Positions 27,299-36,111 are shown, counted from the stretch's first letter. The stretch is DNA of 64,000 nt from Brevibacillus sedimenti (GCF_020923495.1 NZ_CP064048.1:2187501-2251500); one strand, 5' to 3'. Numbers and translations are program-made. Notes: a model not told the origin generated them from the sequence alone.

Positions 27299-29656
27299 TT
27301 GGAACAACGGGTGTTAAAAACCTTGGAATACGACAAGATCGTCGCCCTCCTGATGGAGAAAGCGACATCTGCATACGGCAAAGAAAAAGCATCCGCCTTG
27401 ACGCCCTTTGTCCGCTTGGACGAAGTGCAGACGGCCCAACAGGGAACGGCAGAGGCGGCAACCGTGCTGCGGTTGAAGGGAAGCGTGCCGTTGGGCGGCA
27501 TCCGCGATATCCGCGCCGCCGTGCAGCGTGCCCGGCTGAATGCAATGCTGGCGCCCAGGGAACTGTTGGATATCGCCGACACCGTAATGGCGGGACGTCG
27601 GCTGCGCAATTTTTTGCTTGACCTGTGCGAGGAGCAGGAACTGCCGCTGCTGCGCTTTCAGGCCGAGCGGATTGAGGGGCTGCGCGAGCTGGAGGCGGAA
27701 ATTCGCCGCTGTGTGGACGAAAACGGCGACATCCTGGACAGCGCCAGCGCGGAACTGCGTCAGGTGCGGCAGGAGATTCGCCAACTGGAGGCGCGCATCC
27801 GGGAAAAGCTGGATCAGATGACACGGTCTTCGGCGTACCAGAAAATGCTGATGGACAGCATCGTGACCATTCGCGGCGACCGTTTTGTCATTCCCGTCAA
27901 GCAGGAGTACCGTCACGTCTTCGGCGGGATCGTGCACGACCAGTCGGCGTCGGGCGCAACGTTGTTCATCGAGCCGGAAGTAGTCGTGTCGATGAACAAC
28001 AAGCTGCGCGAACTGCGTCTGCGCGAAGAAAAGGAAGTGGAGCGGATCCTGTTCGTCCTGACGGAGATGGTATCCGGCGCGGTGGAAGCGCTGAAGGAAA
28101 ATGTCGACGCGCTGGCGGAGCTGGATTTCATGTTCGCCAAGGCTCAGTTGGCCGCCAGCATGAAAGCTGTCTGTCCGCGGCTGAACGACCGGGGCTACCT
28201 GCGGCTGAAAAAGGCGCGTCATCCGCTGATCCCGCATGACAAGGTCGTGCCGGTGGACGTGGAGCTGGGGGGCAGCTACCGGGCAATCGTGGTGACTGGC
28301 CCCAACACCGGGGGAAAAACCGTTTCGCTGAAGACGATCGGGTTGCTTTCGTTGATGGCGATGGCCGGTCTGCACATCCCGGCAGAGGAAGAGAGTGAAG
28401 CAGCCGTCTTTTCCTCCGTGTTTGCCGATATCGGCGACGAGCAGTCCATCGAGCAAAACCTGTCCACCTTCTCCAGCCACCTCACCAATATCATTCACAT
28501 CCTCGGTGCGATGGATGAGAACAGCCTCGTGCTGTTTGACGAATTGGGAGCGGGAACCGACCCCACCGAAGGGGCGGCGCTGGCAATGGCGATCATCGAC
28601 GACGTGATCAGGCGCGGGGCCCGGCTGGTTGCCACGACCCACTACAGCGAGCTGAAAGCCTACGCCTACGACCGGCCGGAGGTCATCAATGCCAGCGTGG
28701 AGTTTGACGTGGAAACGCTCCGCCCGACCTACCGTCTGCTGATTGGCGTCCCCGGCCGTTCCAATGCGTTCGCCATCGCCAAGCGGCTGGGACTGCCCGA
28801 GGAGATTATTGAAAAGGCGCGCGCTTCGATCAGTGAGGAAGACAATCAGGTGGAGAGCATGATTGCCTCGCTGGAGCGAAACCGCAGGACGGCGGAAGAA
28901 GAGCGGCAGACGGCCGAGGCGCTGCGGCGCGAAGCGGAAGCGCTGCGAGCGCAGCTTGAAGAAGAGCGGACCCGCTTCGCCGAAGAGAAAAACAAGCTGC
29001 TGGAACGGGCAGAAGAAGAAGCGCGGATCGCTGTGCAGCTTGCCAAGGAAGAGGCGGACGCGGTCATTCGCGAGCTCAGGCGCATGATGGCGGAAGGCGC
29101 GGAAATCAAGGAACATCGGCTGATTGAGGCCAAGAAGCGCCTGGGTGACGCTGTGCTGGAGCTGGAGAAGGAAAAGGTGAAAAAGCCGGCCAAAGCCGTG
29201 CGCGCCACCCAGGTCAAGCCGGGTGACGAAGTAATGGTGACCAGCTTCGGCCAAAAGGGAACCGTCCTGGAAAAAGCAGGCGATGACGAATTCCTGGTCC
29301 AGATCGGCATCATGAAGATGAAGGTAAAGCGAAACGACATGCACGTGGTGAAGCCTTCCAAACAGGAGCAGACCATCGCCGCATACACGTCGGTCAAACG
29401 GGCCAAAAACACGGTCAAGATGGAGTTGGACCTGCGCGGCTACAACGTGGAAGAAGGCATCAGGGAGATCGACCGGTACCTGGACGAGGCGCTGTTGGCC
29501 GGCCTGCATTCCGTCTCGATTATTCACGGCCACGGCACCGGCGTGCTCCGCAAAGGCGTTCACGAGTATCTGCGCCAGCACCGGAACGTCAAGTCGTTTC
29601 GGTTGGGCGGCCAGGGTGAAGGCGGCGTGGGCGCCACTATCGTCGAGCTCAAGTAG
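27299..29656 (+). CDS. mutS2: Endonuclease MutS2 (ribosome-splitting / recombination-related)
   Basis: 785 residues: MutS core and clamp helices, Walker A TGPNTGGKT near residue 335, Walker B region VLFDELGAGTDPTEGAALA, a long charged coiled coil (about 520-640), a KOW-like segment (KPGDEVMVTSFGQKGTVL) and a C-terminal Smr domain with LDLRG and HGHGTGVLRKGVHEYL. MutS2 lacks the mismatch-recognition domain; the family suppresses recombination and rescues collided ribosomes. The TTG start at 27299 is 7 bases after AAGGAGG. Confidence 0.96.
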   Translation: MEQRVLKTLEYDKIVALLMEKATSAYGKEKASALTPFVRLDEVQTAQQGTAEAATVLRLKGSVPLGGIRDIRAAVQRARLNAMLAPRELLDIADTVMAGRRLRNFLLDLCEEQELPLLRFQAERIEGLRELEAEIRRCVDENGDILDSASAELRQVRQEIRQLEARIREKLDQMTRSSAYQKMLMDSIVTIRGDRFVIPVKQEYRHVFGGIVHDQSASGATLFIEPEVVVSMNNKLRELRLREEKEVERILFVLTEMVSGAVEALKENVDALAELDFMFAKAQLAASMKAVCPRLNDRGYLRLKKARHPLIPHDKVVPVDVELGGSYRAIVVTGPNTGGKTVSLKTIGLLSLMAMAGLHIPAEEESEAAVFSSVFADIGDEQSIEQNLSTFSSHLTNIIHILGAMDENSLVLFDELGAGTDPTEGAALAMAIIDDVIRRGARLVATTHYSELKAYAYDRPEVINASVEFDVETLRPTYRLLIGVPGRSNAFAIAKRLGLPEEIIEKARASISEEDNQVESMIASLERNRRTAEEERQTAEALRREAEALRAQLEEERTRFAEEKNKLLERAEEEARIAVQLAKEEADAVIRELRRMMAEGAEIKEHRLIEAKKRLGDAVLELEKEKVKKPAKAVRATQVKPGDEVMVTSFGQKGTVLEKAGDDEFLVQIGIMKMKVKRNDMHVVKPSKQEQTIAAYTSVKRAKNTVKMELDLRGYNVEEGIREIDRYLDEALLAGLHSVSIIHGHGTGVLRKGVHEYLRQHRNVKSFRLGGQGEGGVGATIVELK

Positions 29657-29674
29657 GAGAGCGGGAGGTGCCGC

Positions 29675-30085
29675 ATGGAACACTTGCTTCACAACAAATA
29701 CTTTGCCGCCGTTGCATACTTTACTGTCACCGGATTGGCGATGATCGTGTTTTTATTCGTGTTTGAACTGGTCACGCGCTACCGTGTGTGGCAGGAGCTG
29801 AAGCGGGGAAACGTCTCCGTCGCGATGGCAACGGGCGGAAAAATCTTTGGCATTGCCAACATTTTTCGCTACTCCATCCAGCATCACGACTCAATCGGAC
29901 AGGCGTTGATCTGGGGAACGCTGGGATTTTTCCTGCTGCTGTCCAGCTATTTCATCTTTGAATTCATGACGCCCAGCTATAAAATTGATGAGGAAATCGC
30001 CGCGGACAACCGGGCGATCGGCTTTATTGCCATGGTGCTGTCGGTCGGGTTTTCCTACGTGATCGGGGCCAGCCTGATCAGGTGA
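29675..30085 (+). CDS. DUF350 family membrane protein
   Basis: 136 residues with four predicted membrane helices (VAYFTVTGLAMIVFLFVFEL first). The helix pattern and the central GNVSVAMATGGKIFGIANI match DUF350. Function unknown. It starts 18 bases after mutS2 behind GGGAGGTG, so it is probably co-transcribed. Confidence 0.8.
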   Translation: MEHLLHNKYFAAVAYFTVTGLAMIVFLFVFELVTRYRVWQELKRGNVSVAMATGGKIFGIANIFRYSIQHHDSIGQALIWGTLGFFLLLSSYFIFEFMTPSYKIDEEIAADNRAIGFIAMVLSVGFSYVIGASLIR

Positions 30086-30167
30086 ACAGAGCAGGCTCCC
30101 TGCCGGACGAAGCCGGGGCAGTGAAGGGCGGCACGCTCATCATCGCCCGGGGGCATGCGGTAATGGG

Positions 30168-30205
30168 ACCGGTGGTCTGACAGCGTACCGGTAGTCCGCC
30201 AGCGT
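30168..30205. repeat. Tandem 19-bp direct repeat
   Basis: ACCGGTGGTCTGACAGCGT (30168-30186) is followed at once by ACCGGTAGTCCGCCAGCGT (30187-30205), 16 of 19 positions identical. It lies 31 bases before the ferredoxin start, where an operator might be. Confidence 0.7.
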
Positions 30206-30236
30206 ATGTGAAGTTAAAGGATATGGGGGATGCAGG

Positions 30237-30557
30237 ATGAGCCAGACGGATGTTGTTGTCGTGACGGTGCTGCACGATGGGGAAAGCAAGCAGCTGTTCC
30301 TGAAGCAGGGAGCGAACCTGCTCATGGCGCTGGTTGAGGCAGGGCTGCCGATTGACTTTTTCTGCACGACGGGAAAATGTACCACCTGTCGTCTCCGCAT
30401 GGACATTCCGGTCGGCTCGGCTGCACCCCCTTCTTCCACGGAGCGGTACCGCCTGGGAGAGGCGGCGGTGGCGGCAGGGATGCGGTTGAGCTGTCAGGTG
30501 TACGTGACCGGTCCTTTGACCGTTTATTTGGATGCGTCCGCCCCTGCCCGGCCGTGA
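30237..30557 (+). CDS. 2Fe-2S ferredoxin-like protein
   Basis: 106 residues with the plant-type cluster motif CTTGKCTTC (C-x4-C-x2-C) and the distal Cys in RLSCQVYVTG. It is a small electron carrier or iron-sulfur subunit. The usual partner is unknown and no reductase or oxygenase is adjacent. It may be transcribed with mutS2 and the DUF350 gene or from a start near the 30168 repeat. Confidence 0.85.
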   Translation: MSQTDVVVVTVLHDGESKQLFLKQGANLLMALVEAGLPIDFFCTTGKCTTCRLRMDIPVGSAAPPSSTERYRLGEAAVAAGMRLSCQVYVTGPLTVYLDASAPARP

Positions 30558-30564
30558 ACGTTCG

Positions 30565-30593
30565 TTGAACCATTGCCCATTGAGGAGTATAAT
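30565..30593 (+). promoter_or_regulatory. SigmaA promoter of the small membrane peptide and sugar dehydrogenase
   Basis: TTGAAC (30565-30570), a 17-base spacer, TATAAT (30588-30593). Confidence 0.8.
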
Positions 30594-30635
30594 AAGGCTT
30601 TGGCATACGGTGCCACTGCATGAGGAGGCTTCACC

Positions 30636-30713
30636 TTGGAAACCTTGTACAAGGTCCTCATCGTCTTATGTGTAGTGTTTCTTGCGGCAGGAGTATGGTA
30701 CCTGTCGAATTGA
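30636..30713 (+). CDS. 25-residue single-span membrane peptide
   Basis: A TTG start at 30636 lies 7 bases after GAGGAGG (30622-30628), downstream of a good promoter. The product begins METLYKVLIVLCVVFLAAGV and ends WYLSN: one hydrophobic span with short polar ends and no proline break. I do not recognise a family. It ends 62 bases before the sugar dehydrogenase, which has its own ribosome site, so it may be a small regulatory or assembly peptide of that operon, or a leader peptide. Confidence 0.65.
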   Translation: METLYKVLIVLCVVFLAAGVWYLSN

Positions 30714-30775
30714 CGCAAAAAGGCCACGCTGACCGCGCGGACCTTTACCAGATAATGGGAAAGAGGAGATCTGCA

Positions 30776-32080
30776 ATGACTCAGCCTGTACGCGTTGCTG
30801 TTGTCGGATTAGGATTCGTCGGATTGCCGCTGGCACTCACGTACGCCATGAAAGGAGCCCGCGTGGTCGGTGTGGACGTCATGCCGAACGTCGTCGAGGA
30901 GATCAACGCCGGCATCTCCCACCATCTTGAATCCTATCAAGGCAAGACGCTGCCGGAAATCCTGCGCGAGCAAATCGCTGGGGGCCGCTTCCGGGCGACG
31001 ACATCCTACGAAGAAGCAGCAGCGGAAGTGAACAACTACATCGTGACGGTCGGTCTGCCTGTCCACAACGGGGACCCGGACCTGAGACCGCTGAAAAGCT
31101 GTGCCCACACCTTGGGACGCGTGCTGAAAAAGGGAGACATGGTGATGATTCGCAGCACCGTGATTCCCGGCACGACGGAAGAAGTGATTCTGCCGATCCT
31201 GGAGGAAGCCAGCGGGTTGAAGGCGGGCAGCGACTTTTACCTGACCTACTGCTCCGAGCGAATTGCCGAAGGGCGGGCGTTTGAAGAGTTCATCCACATG
31301 CCGCTCGTGCTCGGCGGTATTGACGCGGAGAGCGCCGCCAAAGGCAAGGAACTGCTCTCCTTCATCAGTGAAACGGAGATCATCGTCTCCGACATTCGCG
31401 TGATTGAGACCGCCAAAGTGATCGAAAACATCCAGCGCGACGTGAACATCGCGATGGTGCAGGAATTTGCCCGTTTCGCCGAGGCATTCGGGATCGATAC
31501 CTTTGAGCTGATCAAAGTGGCAAACACCCACAAGCGCGTCAACCTGTTGACTCCGGGGCCGGGTGTAGGCGGCTTCTGTCTGCCCAACGCGCTGTACTAC
31601 CTGCAGCCCAAGGCCAAGGAGCTGGGCGTCTCGCTGCCCTTGCTGCAGTTGGCCCGCAACACGAATGACGGCGTGCCGGCCGTCCTGGTCGGGATGCTGG
31701 AACAGGCCCTGCGGCAAAAAGGCAAGACGCTGGCAGGCAGCCGCGTCGCCGTGCTGGGTCTGGCGATGAAGGACTTCTCCAACGACGACCGGGTGAGCCC
31801 GGTACACGACCTGATCGCGCTGCTGCAGGCCAAAGGCGCGGAGGTACGCTCCTACGACCCGGCAGTGCCCAGCCGCTACGGGCACAAGACGGACAGCCTG
31901 GAAGAGGCGCTGCGCGGCGCGGACGCGCTGTTGTTGACCGCCGTTCAGAAGGAGTTTGCCGAATTGGATTGGCAGCACGCCGCCGAACTGATGGCGCCGA
32001 CGCCGATCCTGTTTGACACGAAAAACCGCATTCCGCGCACACTGGACACGGACAGCCGGCTGACCGTGGTGCGCATCTGA
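30776..32080 (+). CDS. Nucleotide sugar dehydrogenase (UDP-glucose/UDP-ManNAc dehydrogenase family)
   Basis: 434 residues. It oxidises a UDP-sugar to the uronic acid in two NAD-dependent steps. N-terminal Rossmann fold VAVVGLGFVGLPLAL, middle helix AKVIENIQRDVNIAMVQEFA, active-site Cys in GPGVGGFCLPNALYYL, C-terminal UDP-binding domain (VAVLGLAMKDFSNDDRVSP). The residues after the Cys (LPNAL) differ from the usual CIPVDP or CFPKD, so the substrate is uncertain. ATG 30776 follows AGAGGAGA. The sugar acid could feed the surface-glycan genes further right. Confidence 0.88.
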   Translation: MTQPVRVAVVGLGFVGLPLALTYAMKGARVVGVDVMPNVVEEINAGISHHLESYQGKTLPEILREQIAGGRFRATTSYEEAAAEVNNYIVTVGLPVHNGDPDLRPLKSCAHTLGRVLKKGDMVMIRSTVIPGTTEEVILPILEEASGLKAGSDFYLTYCSERIAEGRAFEEFIHMPLVLGGIDAESAAKGKELLSFISETEIIVSDIRVIETAKVIENIQRDVNIAMVQEFARFAEAFGIDTFELIKVANTHKRVNLLTPGPGVGGFCLPNALYYLQPKAKELGVSLPLLQLARNTNDGVPAVLVGMLEQALRQKGKTLAGSRVAVLGLAMKDFSNDDRVSPVHDLIALLQAKGAEVRSYDPAVPSRYGHKTDSLEEALRGADALLLTAVQKEFAELDWQHAAELMAPTPILFDTKNRIPRTLDTDSRLTVVRI

Positions 32081-32088
32081 CGAACGAC

Positions 32089-32118
32089 AAAGTCCCCAAA
32101 CCTGGGGACTTTTGTTTT
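32089..32118 (+). terminator. Terminator of the sugar dehydrogenase
   Basis: AAAGTCCCC / GGGGACTTT stem followed by TTGTTTT. Confidence 0.85.
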
Positions 32119-32136
32119 GGGCTGGCGATCCTTAGT

Positions 32137-32175
32137 GAAGGAGGCTCCCGGGACGTGTTTGGTCCGGGAGCCTTC
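32137..32175. other. Long hairpin between the dehydrogenase and citM
   Basis: GAAGGAGGCTCCCGGGAC (32137-32154) pairs, with small bulges, with GTCCGGGAGCCTTC (32162-32175). No T-run follows, so it is not a standard terminator. Beyond it up to 32290 is A/T-rich DNA with no gene. Confidence 0.5.
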
Positions 32176-32292
32176 TTGCTGTAGTGAACCGCATGATCAC
32201 GCGGGTTTCGCGTCAGTAAATTTAATGAACAAAATGAGGATTATGCGGCTTATATCGTTTATTTCCGTTTTCTATTCTCGTCAAAATATTGT

Positions 32293-32301
32293 TGTTATAA
32301 T
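32293..32301 (+). promoter_or_regulatory. Extended -10 promoter of citM
   Basis: TGTTATAAT with no recognisable -35. A missing -35 suits a promoter that depends on an activator, here probably CitT; A/T-rich repeats upstream could hold its site. Confidence 0.55.
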
Positions 32302-32313
32302 GAAAACACTTTC

Positions 32314-32329
32314 TTGAAAGCGCATTCTT
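32314..32329 (+). promoter_or_regulatory. cre site (CcpA operator) just downstream of the citM promoter
   Basis: TTGAAAGCGCATTCTT matches the cre consensus WTGNAARCGNWWWCAW at 15 of 16 positions (one mismatch, T for A near the end). Position shortly after the start point fits CcpA blocking citM when a preferred sugar is present. Confidence 0.65.
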
Positions 32330-32346
32330 TTTGGGGGGAAACAAAC

Positions 32347-33648
32347 ATGCTGTCTTTGCTCGGCTTCCTGATGATGGCCGTCTTCCTGTACCTGATCATG
32401 ACAAAGCGCTTGTCCGCGCTCGTTGCCCTGATCGTCGTGCCCATATTCTTTGCCCTGATCGGAGGATTCGGGGCGGAGATGGGAGCGATGATGCTGGAGG
32501 GCATTGCCAAGATCGCTCCCACGGGGATCATGCTGCTGTTTGCCATCCTGTACTTCGGGATCATGATGGATGCGGGTCTGTTTGATCCTTTGATCGCGAA
32601 AATTCTGAAACTGGCCAAAGGAGACCCGCTGAAGATTGTAGTGGGTACCGCCGTCCTGTCGATGCTGGTGGCACTGGACGGTGACGGGACCACGACCTAC
32701 ATGATTACGGTATCCGCGATGCTGCCGCTGTACAAACGGTTGGGCATGAACCCGCTGATTCTGGCGGTCACGCCCATGCTCTCGATGGGGGTCATGAACA
32801 TGACGCCGTGGGGCGGACCGACGGCACGGGCGATGAGCGTGCTGCACCTGGATGCGTCGGAACTGTTTACGCCGCTCATTCCCACGATGGTCGGCGGGCT
32901 GATCTGGGTGATCGCGGTGGCCTGTATACTGGGCATGCGGGAACGCAAGCGTTTGGGCGTGGCGGAGATTCAGTACACCGCTGACGAACGGATGGCGATG
33001 TCCGAACAGGCGGCGGCCGCTGACCAGCTCAATCGTCCAAAACGGCTGTGGATCAACCTGCTGCTGACCTGCGCCCTGATGACCGGCCTGGTGATGAACT
33101 GGATGCCGCTTCCGGTCCTGTTCATGATCGCGACCGCAGCCGCTCTTCTGATCAACTACCCCAACCTGCAGGAGCAGAAGGAACGGATCACCGCCCATGC
33201 CGGAAATGCGCTGACCGTCGTTTCCATGGTCTTTGCCGCCGGAATTTTTACCGGCATCCTGACCGGCACCAAGATGGTGGATGCAATGTCCAACACGCTG
33301 GTTTCCCTGATTCCCGAGTCGCTGGGAACACACATGCCGATTTTGGTGGCAATTACCAGTCTGCCCTTTACCTATTTCATGTCAAACGATGCCTACTACT
33401 TCGGCGTGGTGCCGATCCTGGCCGAAGCGGCAGCCAGCTATGGCGTCGATCCTGTAGAGATCGGCCGGGCCTCCATCCTGGGCCAGCCGCTGCACGTCTT
33501 GAGCCCGCTGTATGCCGCCCAGTATCTGCTCCTCGGAATGGTGGGGGTCGATTACGGAGAAAATCACCGGTTTATCCTGAAGTGGGCCTGCGGCACATCG
33601 CTTGTGATGATAGTGACCGCTGTTCTTACGGGAGTGATGTCGTTCTAG
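32347..33648 (+). CDS. citM: CitMHS-family metal-citrate/proton symporter
   Basis: Takes up citrate as a complex with Mg2+ or a similar divalent metal. 433 residues, the same length as B. subtilis CitM, with about twelve membrane helices and family stretches ALDGDGTTTYMITVSAMLPL, MNMTPWGGPTARAMSVL and PFTYFMSNDAYYFGVVPIL. The ATG follows GGGGGG with the expected spacing. A terminator separates it from citS-citT, which encode its likely sensor system. Confidence 0.9.
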   Translation: MLSLLGFLMMAVFLYLIMTKRLSALVALIVVPIFFALIGGFGAEMGAMMLEGIAKIAPTGIMLLFAILYFGIMMDAGLFDPLIAKILKLAKGDPLKIVVGTAVLSMLVALDGDGTTTYMITVSAMLPLYKRLGMNPLILAVTPMLSMGVMNMTPWGGPTARAMSVLHLDASELFTPLIPTMVGGLIWVIAVACILGMRERKRLGVAEIQYTADERMAMSEQAAAADQLNRPKRLWINLLLTCALMTGLVMNWMPLPVLFMIATAAALLINYPNLQEQKERITAHAGNALTVVSMVFAAGIFTGILTGTKMVDAMSNTLVSLIPESLGTHMPILVAITSLPFTYFMSNDAYYFGVVPILAEAAASYGVDPVEIGRASILGQPLHVLSPLYAAQYLLLGMVGVDYGENHRFILKWACGTSLVMIVTAVLTGVMSF

Positions 33649-33683
33649 CTCATCCCTTGGGGAAAACAGAATCGCACGAACGG

Positions 33684-33709
33684 ATAGAGGCCCCCTTGGC
33701 CTCTATTTT
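33684..33709 (+). terminator. Terminator of citM
   Basis: ATAGAGGCC / GGCCTCTAT stem followed by TTTT. Confidence 0.85.
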
Positions 33710-33769
33710 CACTGTTTTTGCGGCTGAGATTGCGCCGGAATCTGCTACACTGAGGGGAGAGGTGGTTTC

Positions 33770-35380
33770 GTGCGGTTTCAAAGCAAACTGATCCTGGTGA
33801 TCTGCACGCTGCTGTTGTGCGTGATCGCGATCCTGGGATGTTCCTATGAGTACATGCTGGCGAACGCGCTGAAAAAGGAGATCGGCACACGCGCCCTCCA
33901 TGTCGCGGAAACCGTCGCAGCGATGCCGGAGATCAAACGGGCTTTTTCCGACTCTGATCCGTCCAGGACGATCGCCCCGTTGGCGGAGAAAGTTCGCCGG
34001 GAAACCCATGCCGATTTTGTGACAGTGGGAAACCGGGAAGGAATTCGCTACTCTCACCCCATCCCGGAGCGGATCGGACAGAAAATGCAGGGCGGCGACA
34101 ATCAGCCCGTCTTTGCAGGCCAGTCGATCGTTTCGGAGACGACCGGTTCCCTGGGGCCCGCTCTGCGAGGCAAGGCGCCCATTTTCAACGAGGCAGGACA
34201 GGTCATCGGGGTAGTCTCGGTCGGATTTTTGCTGGAAGATGTTCAAAAAACCATCCATTCCTATCGGGATAAGATCGTTGCGATCGGGTTGATTGCCCTC
34301 GCGTTGGGCGTGATCGGCACCTTTTGGATCGCCCGCAGCGTGAAACAGGCGATTTTCGGCCTGGAGCCGTCCCAGATCGGTCAGCTCTACCAGGAGAAGC
34401 AGGCCATCCTGGAATCCATCCGGGAAGGGATCGTGGCTGTCAACGCAAACGGGACGATTACCATGGCGAACCAGACGGCGCTGCAGCTGTTGGGATTGGA
34501 CAGCTCGAAGGAAATCACGGGCAAACCGGCGGACGAGATTCTGGACAGCTTCCGGCTGCTGGAAGTCCTGAAGGCAGGCCGGGCGGTCGTCGACCAGGAG
34601 ACCTGGATAGCCGGTCATGTGTTGGTCGTCAACTGCGTGCCCATTTTGGACACGCACGACCAGATTGTCGGCGCTGTGGCCAGTTTTCGCGACAAATCAG
34701 AACTGTACCGGGTTATCGAAGAGCTGTCCCGCGTCAAGGAATACGCGGAAGCGCTCCGTGCGCAAACCCATGAGTATTCCAACAAGCTATACCTGATTTC
34801 CGGCCTGATCCAGTTGGAGTCGTACCGGGAAGCGATTGAGTTTATTACCCGGGAAACCGATGTCCATGTGAATCACACCCGGTTTATCATGCGGGAGATC
34901 CCGGACCCGATCATCGGCGGTCTGCTGCTCGGCAAGCTGAATCGGGCCAACGAACTGAAGGTGAAGCTGGAGATTGACCGGGAAAGCAGCTTCCACGACA
35001 TTCCGGCGTGGATTGACCGCCACCATCTGATTACCATCATGGGAAACCTTGTCGATAACGCCCTGGAGGCGGTTTTGGCACCGGGGGCTTTCGCCAGGGA
35101 AGTCAACGTCTTTCTGACCGACATCGGGGAAGTGCTGCTGTTCGAGGTGGAAGACCGGGGACCGGGCATTCCCGACGAACACGCAGACCGCTTGTTCGAA
35201 TTGGGGTTTTCCACAAAAGCGCAGAAAAATCACGGATTTGGCCTCGCCCTGGTCAAACAGGCTGTCGAGCAGTTGAACGGACACGTCAGTCACACGCCCA
35301 ATCCGGACGGGGGAACGATTTTTACCGTCGTCATTCCAAAAGAAGCCGACACAGCAAAGAGGGTGAAGGGAACGCCATGA
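33770..35380 (+). CDS. citS: CitA/DcuS-family sensor histidine kinase (CitS-like)
   Basis: 536 residues. A first membrane helix (LILVICTLLLCVIAILGC), an extracytoplasmic PDC/sCache ligand domain (HADFVTVGNREGIRYSHP), a second helix (IVAIGLIALALGVIGTFWI), a PAS domain, a phosphoacceptor His334 in QTHEYSNKLYLISG and an HATPase domain with NALEAV, DRGPGIPD and HGFGLALVK. The family senses citrate or C4-dicarboxylates; citM next door points to citrate. GTG start behind GGGGAGAGGTG. It overlaps or abuts citT. Confidence 0.88.
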   Translation: MRFQSKLILVICTLLLCVIAILGCSYEYMLANALKKEIGTRALHVAETVAAMPEIKRAFSDSDPSRTIAPLAEKVRRETHADFVTVGNREGIRYSHPIPERIGQKMQGGDNQPVFAGQSIVSETTGSLGPALRGKAPIFNEAGQVIGVVSVGFLLEDVQKTIHSYRDKIVAIGLIALALGVIGTFWIARSVKQAIFGLEPSQIGQLYQEKQAILESIREGIVAVNANGTITMANQTALQLLGLDSSKEITGKPADEILDSFRLLEVLKAGRAVVDQETWIAGHVLVVNCVPILDTHDQIVGAVASFRDKSELYRVIEELSRVKEYAEALRAQTHEYSNKLYLISGLIQLESYREAIEFITRETDVHVNHTRFIMREIPDPIIGGLLLGKLNRANELKVKLEIDRESSFHDIPAWIDRHHLITIMGNLVDNALEAVLAPGAFAREVNVFLTDIGEVLLFEVEDRGPGIPDEHADRLFELGFSTKAQKNHGFGLALVKQAVEQLNGHVSHTPNPDGGTIFTVVIPKEADTAKRVKGTP

Positions 35381-35400
35381 AAGCGAGGAGTGATGAGCCC

Positions 35401-36111
35401 ATGATTCAGGTGTTGATCATCGAGGACGACGTGCGGATTGCCGAAGTGAACCGGCGCTTCGTGGAAAAGGTGAGCGGGTATCAGGTCATCGGCATTGCCA
35501 CGAACCAGCAGGAGGCCGTGGACCAACTGGACATTCTCCAGCCCGATCTGGTGCTGTTGGACATCTACTTTCCCGACATGAACGGTTTGGACTTTTTGTC
35601 GGTCATCAAGGAGCGGCGTTCGGAGACGGATGTGATCATGCTGACCGCCTCCAAGGAAGTGGACACGGTGGTGGAGGCGATCCGCTGCGGCGTGTTTGAT
35701 TTCATCACAAAGCCGTTGATTTTCGAGCGCTTGCAGCAAACGCTTGCCAACTACCGGGAGTTCCGGCAGAGGGTGCGCGCCTTGAAAACAGAGCGGGGGC
35801 ACATCAATCAGGAAGAAATTGACGAGCTCATACGCGCGGCGGGACCCAACGGCGGAAGGGATAGCGGTCTGGTCAAGGGAATCGACAGGATCACGCTGGA
35901 GAAAGTGGCTGCCTGTCTCAGCGAGGCGGGGGAAGTCACCACCGAACAGGTGCGAAGGGCAACGGGGACGAGCCGTTCGACGGCACGCCGCTACCTGGAA
36001 TACCTGGTCGTCACTGGGGAGGCGGTCGCAGACCTCTCCTACGGGGCGGTGGGACGGCCGGAGAGGGTCTACAAAAGCGTGAAAAAGGCGAAAGGAATGG
36101 CGGAACGATGA
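35401..36111 (+). CDS. citT: CitT/DcuR-type response regulator
   Basis: 236 residues: a receiver domain (MIQVLIIEDDVRIAEVNRRF, phospho-acceptor Asp54 in LLDIYFPDMNG, Lys in FDFITKPLIF) and a C-terminal helix-turn-helix of the CitT type (VTTEQVRRATGTSRSTARRY). ATG 35401 matches family N-termini and follows GAGGAG; an in-frame ATG at 35377, overlapping the citS stop, is the alternative. Expected to activate citM. It overlaps the next gene by 4 bases (ATGA). Confidence 0.87.
   Translation: MIQVLIIEDDVRIAEVNRRFVEKVSGYQVIGIATNQQEAVDQLDILQPDLVLLDIYFPDMNGLDFLSVIKERRSETDVIMLTASKEVDTVVEAIRCGVFDFITKPLIFERLQQTLANYREFRQRVRALKTERGHINQEEIDELIRAAGPNGGRDSGLVKGIDRITLEKVAACLSEAGEVTTEQVRRATGTSRSTARRYLEYLVVTGEAVADLSYGAVGRPERVYKSVKKAKGMAER

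Noticed and set aside
27314..29692. A 792-residue open frame antisense to mutS2 (and similar long antisense frames opposite ilvB, leuA, pheT and the surface genes)
   Set aside because: They mirror GC-rich genes on the other strand, have no family resemblance and poor starts. They are shadows caused by codon bias.
30168..30205. CRISPR-like repeat
   Set aside because: Only two adjacent units without spacers, and no cas genes in the window.
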